Part shown: piece by piece, positions 5,093-6,077 of the stretch
Position numbering within the stretch: position 1 is the first letter of the stretch
Layout of the letters: each line of letters starts with the position of its first letter
Assembly (NCBI GenBank): GCA_934645275.1
Contig: CAKUDW010000129.1
Span: 1-6,077 of the forward strand
Direction of reading: 5' to 3'
Source of the DNA: an uncultured Clostridia bacterium
GTDB lineage: Bacteria; Bacillota_A; Clostridia; Christensenellales; Aristaeellaceae
Length of the DNA stretch: 6,077 nucleotides
Made by a program: the position numbers and the translations under genes
Notes under the pieces: generated by a model
Databases searched by the model: none
Seen by the model: only the letters and a program-made list of their open reading frames with translations
What the model was told of the DNA's origin: nothing

Positions 5093-6077
5093 TTATGCAG
5101 TTTCCACACCGGCAGCCTTTTGCAGCTTGAGCCGCTCGATGGCTTCCTCGCGCATCTTGTACTTGAGTATTTTTCCGGCGGCGTTCATTGGGAACGCGGA
5201 TACGAATTCGATGTAACGCGGTACCTTGTGGCGCGCCATGTGGTCGCGGATATAGGTTTTCATTTCATCTACGCTCATTTCCTCGCCATCCTTCAGGATG
5301 ATGCACGCCAGAATTTCTTCGCCGTAGTTCTCATCCGGTACGCCGATCACCTGTACATCCGAAACTTTCGGATGGGTGTAGATGAATTCCTCGATCTCCT
5401 TGGGATAGATATTTTCGCCGCCGCGAATAATCATATCCTTCAGGCGGCCGGTGATGCGGAAGTTGCCCTCCGGCGTGCGGCAGGCCAGATCCCCGGTGTG
5501 CAGCCAGCCGTCGGCATCGATGGCGGCGCGCGTGGCTTCGGGCATCTTATAATAGCCCTTCATAATGTTGTAGCCGCGGGCTACAAATTCGCCGATTTCG
5601 CCGTCCGGTAACTCCTGATTCGTGTCTGGATCAATGATGCGGCATTCGATTTCCGGCATCGCGCGGCCGACGGTGCCCACGCGCACCTCCAGCGGGTCGT
5701 CCGTGGAGGACATGGTGCAGCCAGGTGAAGCCTCGGTCTGGCCGTACACAATGGTGATCTCGGACATGTGCATCTTTTCCACCACATCGCGCATCTTGGA
5801 AATGGGGCAGGGCGAACCGGCCATGATGCCCGTGCGCATGTGCGAAAAGTCGGTCTTTTCAAAGTCGGGATGCTCCAATAGCGCCACGAACATCGTCGGC
5901 ACGCCGTGGAAGCAGGTGATTTTTTCCTGATGAATGCATGCCAGTGCCGGGCGCGGCGAGAAATACGGCAGCGGATAGATGGATGCGCCGTGCGTCATTG
6001 CAGCGGTCATAGCCAGTACCATTCCGAAGCAATGGAACATGGGCACCTGTATCATCATGCGGTCGGCAGTGGAAAGA
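5093..6077 (-). CDS. Fatty-acyl-CoA synthetase (AMP-binding family), N-terminus beyond window
   Basis: The last 327 residues of an adenylate-forming enzyme that joins a carboxylic acid, probably a medium- or long-chain fatty acid, to CoA through an acyl-AMP. The frame is open to the right edge (LSTADRMMIQVPMFHCFGMV), so the ATG at 6058 is internal. Relatives are about 540-550 residues, so roughly 215 are missing, including the P-loop-like A3 motif. Visible motifs, numbered from the Met at 6058, are IVYGQTEASP (103-112), GWLHTGD (184-190, ribose-binding Asp190), GRLKDMIIRGGENIYPKEIE (204-223, hinge Asp208) and PMNAAGKILKYKMRE (290-304), with Lys296 at the catalytic lysine position. All key residues seen are intact, so the enzyme should be functional. 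It ends in its own terminator and has no evident link to the signalling genes. The exact substrate cannot be read from this part; the layout resembles YngI-type enzymes. Confidence 0.95.
   Translation of the reverse strand, partial: LSTADRMMIQVPMFHCFGMVLAMTAAMTHGASIYPLPYFSPRPALACIHQEKITCFHGVPTMFVALLEHPDFEKTDFSHMRTGIMAGSPCPISKMRDVVEKMHMSEITIVYGQTEASPGCTMSSTDDPLEVRVGTVGRAMPEIECRIIDPDTNQELPDGEIGEFVARGYNIMKGYYKMPEATRAAIDADGWLHTGDLACRTPEGNFRITGRLKDMIIRGGENIYPKEIEEFIYTHPKVSDVQVIGVPDENYGEEILACIILKDGEEMSVDEMKTYIRDHMARHKVPRYIEFVSAFPMNAAGKILKYKMREEAIERLKLQKAAGVETA

Noticed and set aside
5072..5611. Plus-strand open frame of 179 codons
   Set aside because: It is antisense to the acyl-CoA synthetase, which has all its motifs, and it begins inside the terminator stem.
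1..6077. tRNA, rRNA, CRISPR array, insertion sequence or attachment site
   Set aside because: No cloverleaf, spaced repeat array, transposase frame or terminal repeats were found by eye on either strand.

Overview
The window looks like a piece of a Clostridia-type Firmicutes genome. The evidence is a GC-rich coding sequence, strong AGGAGG-type Shine-Dalgarno sites before nearly every gene, a BspA-type leucine-rich-repeat surface protein, a 7TM histidine-kinase-like sensor and an intrinsic terminator with a T-run. A gut Christensenellales or Oscillospirales relative would fit, but that is inference from gene style, not from a marker gene. All six genes lie on the minus strand, so transcription runs from the right end to the left.

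Right end (5093-6077): the C-terminal 327 residues of a fatty-acyl-CoA synthetase (AMP-binding superfamily). Its N-terminus lies beyond the window. A clear Rho-independent terminator (5038-5080) follows it and separates it from everything downstream. The leader at 4835-5037 holds an imperfect hairpin, a distant 9-bp inverted repeat and a plausible extended -10 promoter.

Middle (1387-4834): a tightly coupled signalling operon of three genes. The first is a 540-residue 7-8 TM sensor built like a histidine kinase, but with no visible phospho-accepting His and no recognisable ATP-binding boxes. The second is a 399-residue 3-TM, PAS-like, HisKA_3/HATPase kinase that has its H, N and G boxes. The third is a NarL/LuxR-type response regulator. 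Both junctions overlap, and the ribosome binding site of each downstream gene is encoded by Lys-Glu-Ala codons at the end of the gene before it.

Left end (1-1386): after a 130-bp gap comes a 128-residue stand-alone receiver-like protein in which every canonical receiver active-site residue is replaced, with Glu in place of the phospho-acceptor Asp. Its ribosome binding site lies inside a predicted 11-bp RNA hairpin. It is followed 35 bp later by a secreted BspA-like leucine-rich-repeat protein that runs off the left edge.

Working model (inference): the 7TM protein senses a signal and steers the active kinase as a non-catalytic partner. The kinase phosphorylates the LuxR-type regulator. The pseudo-receiver gives a phosphorylation-independent output or competes for partners. 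The LRR surface protein may be the product under control. I saw no RNA genes, CRISPR array, insertion sequence or integration site.
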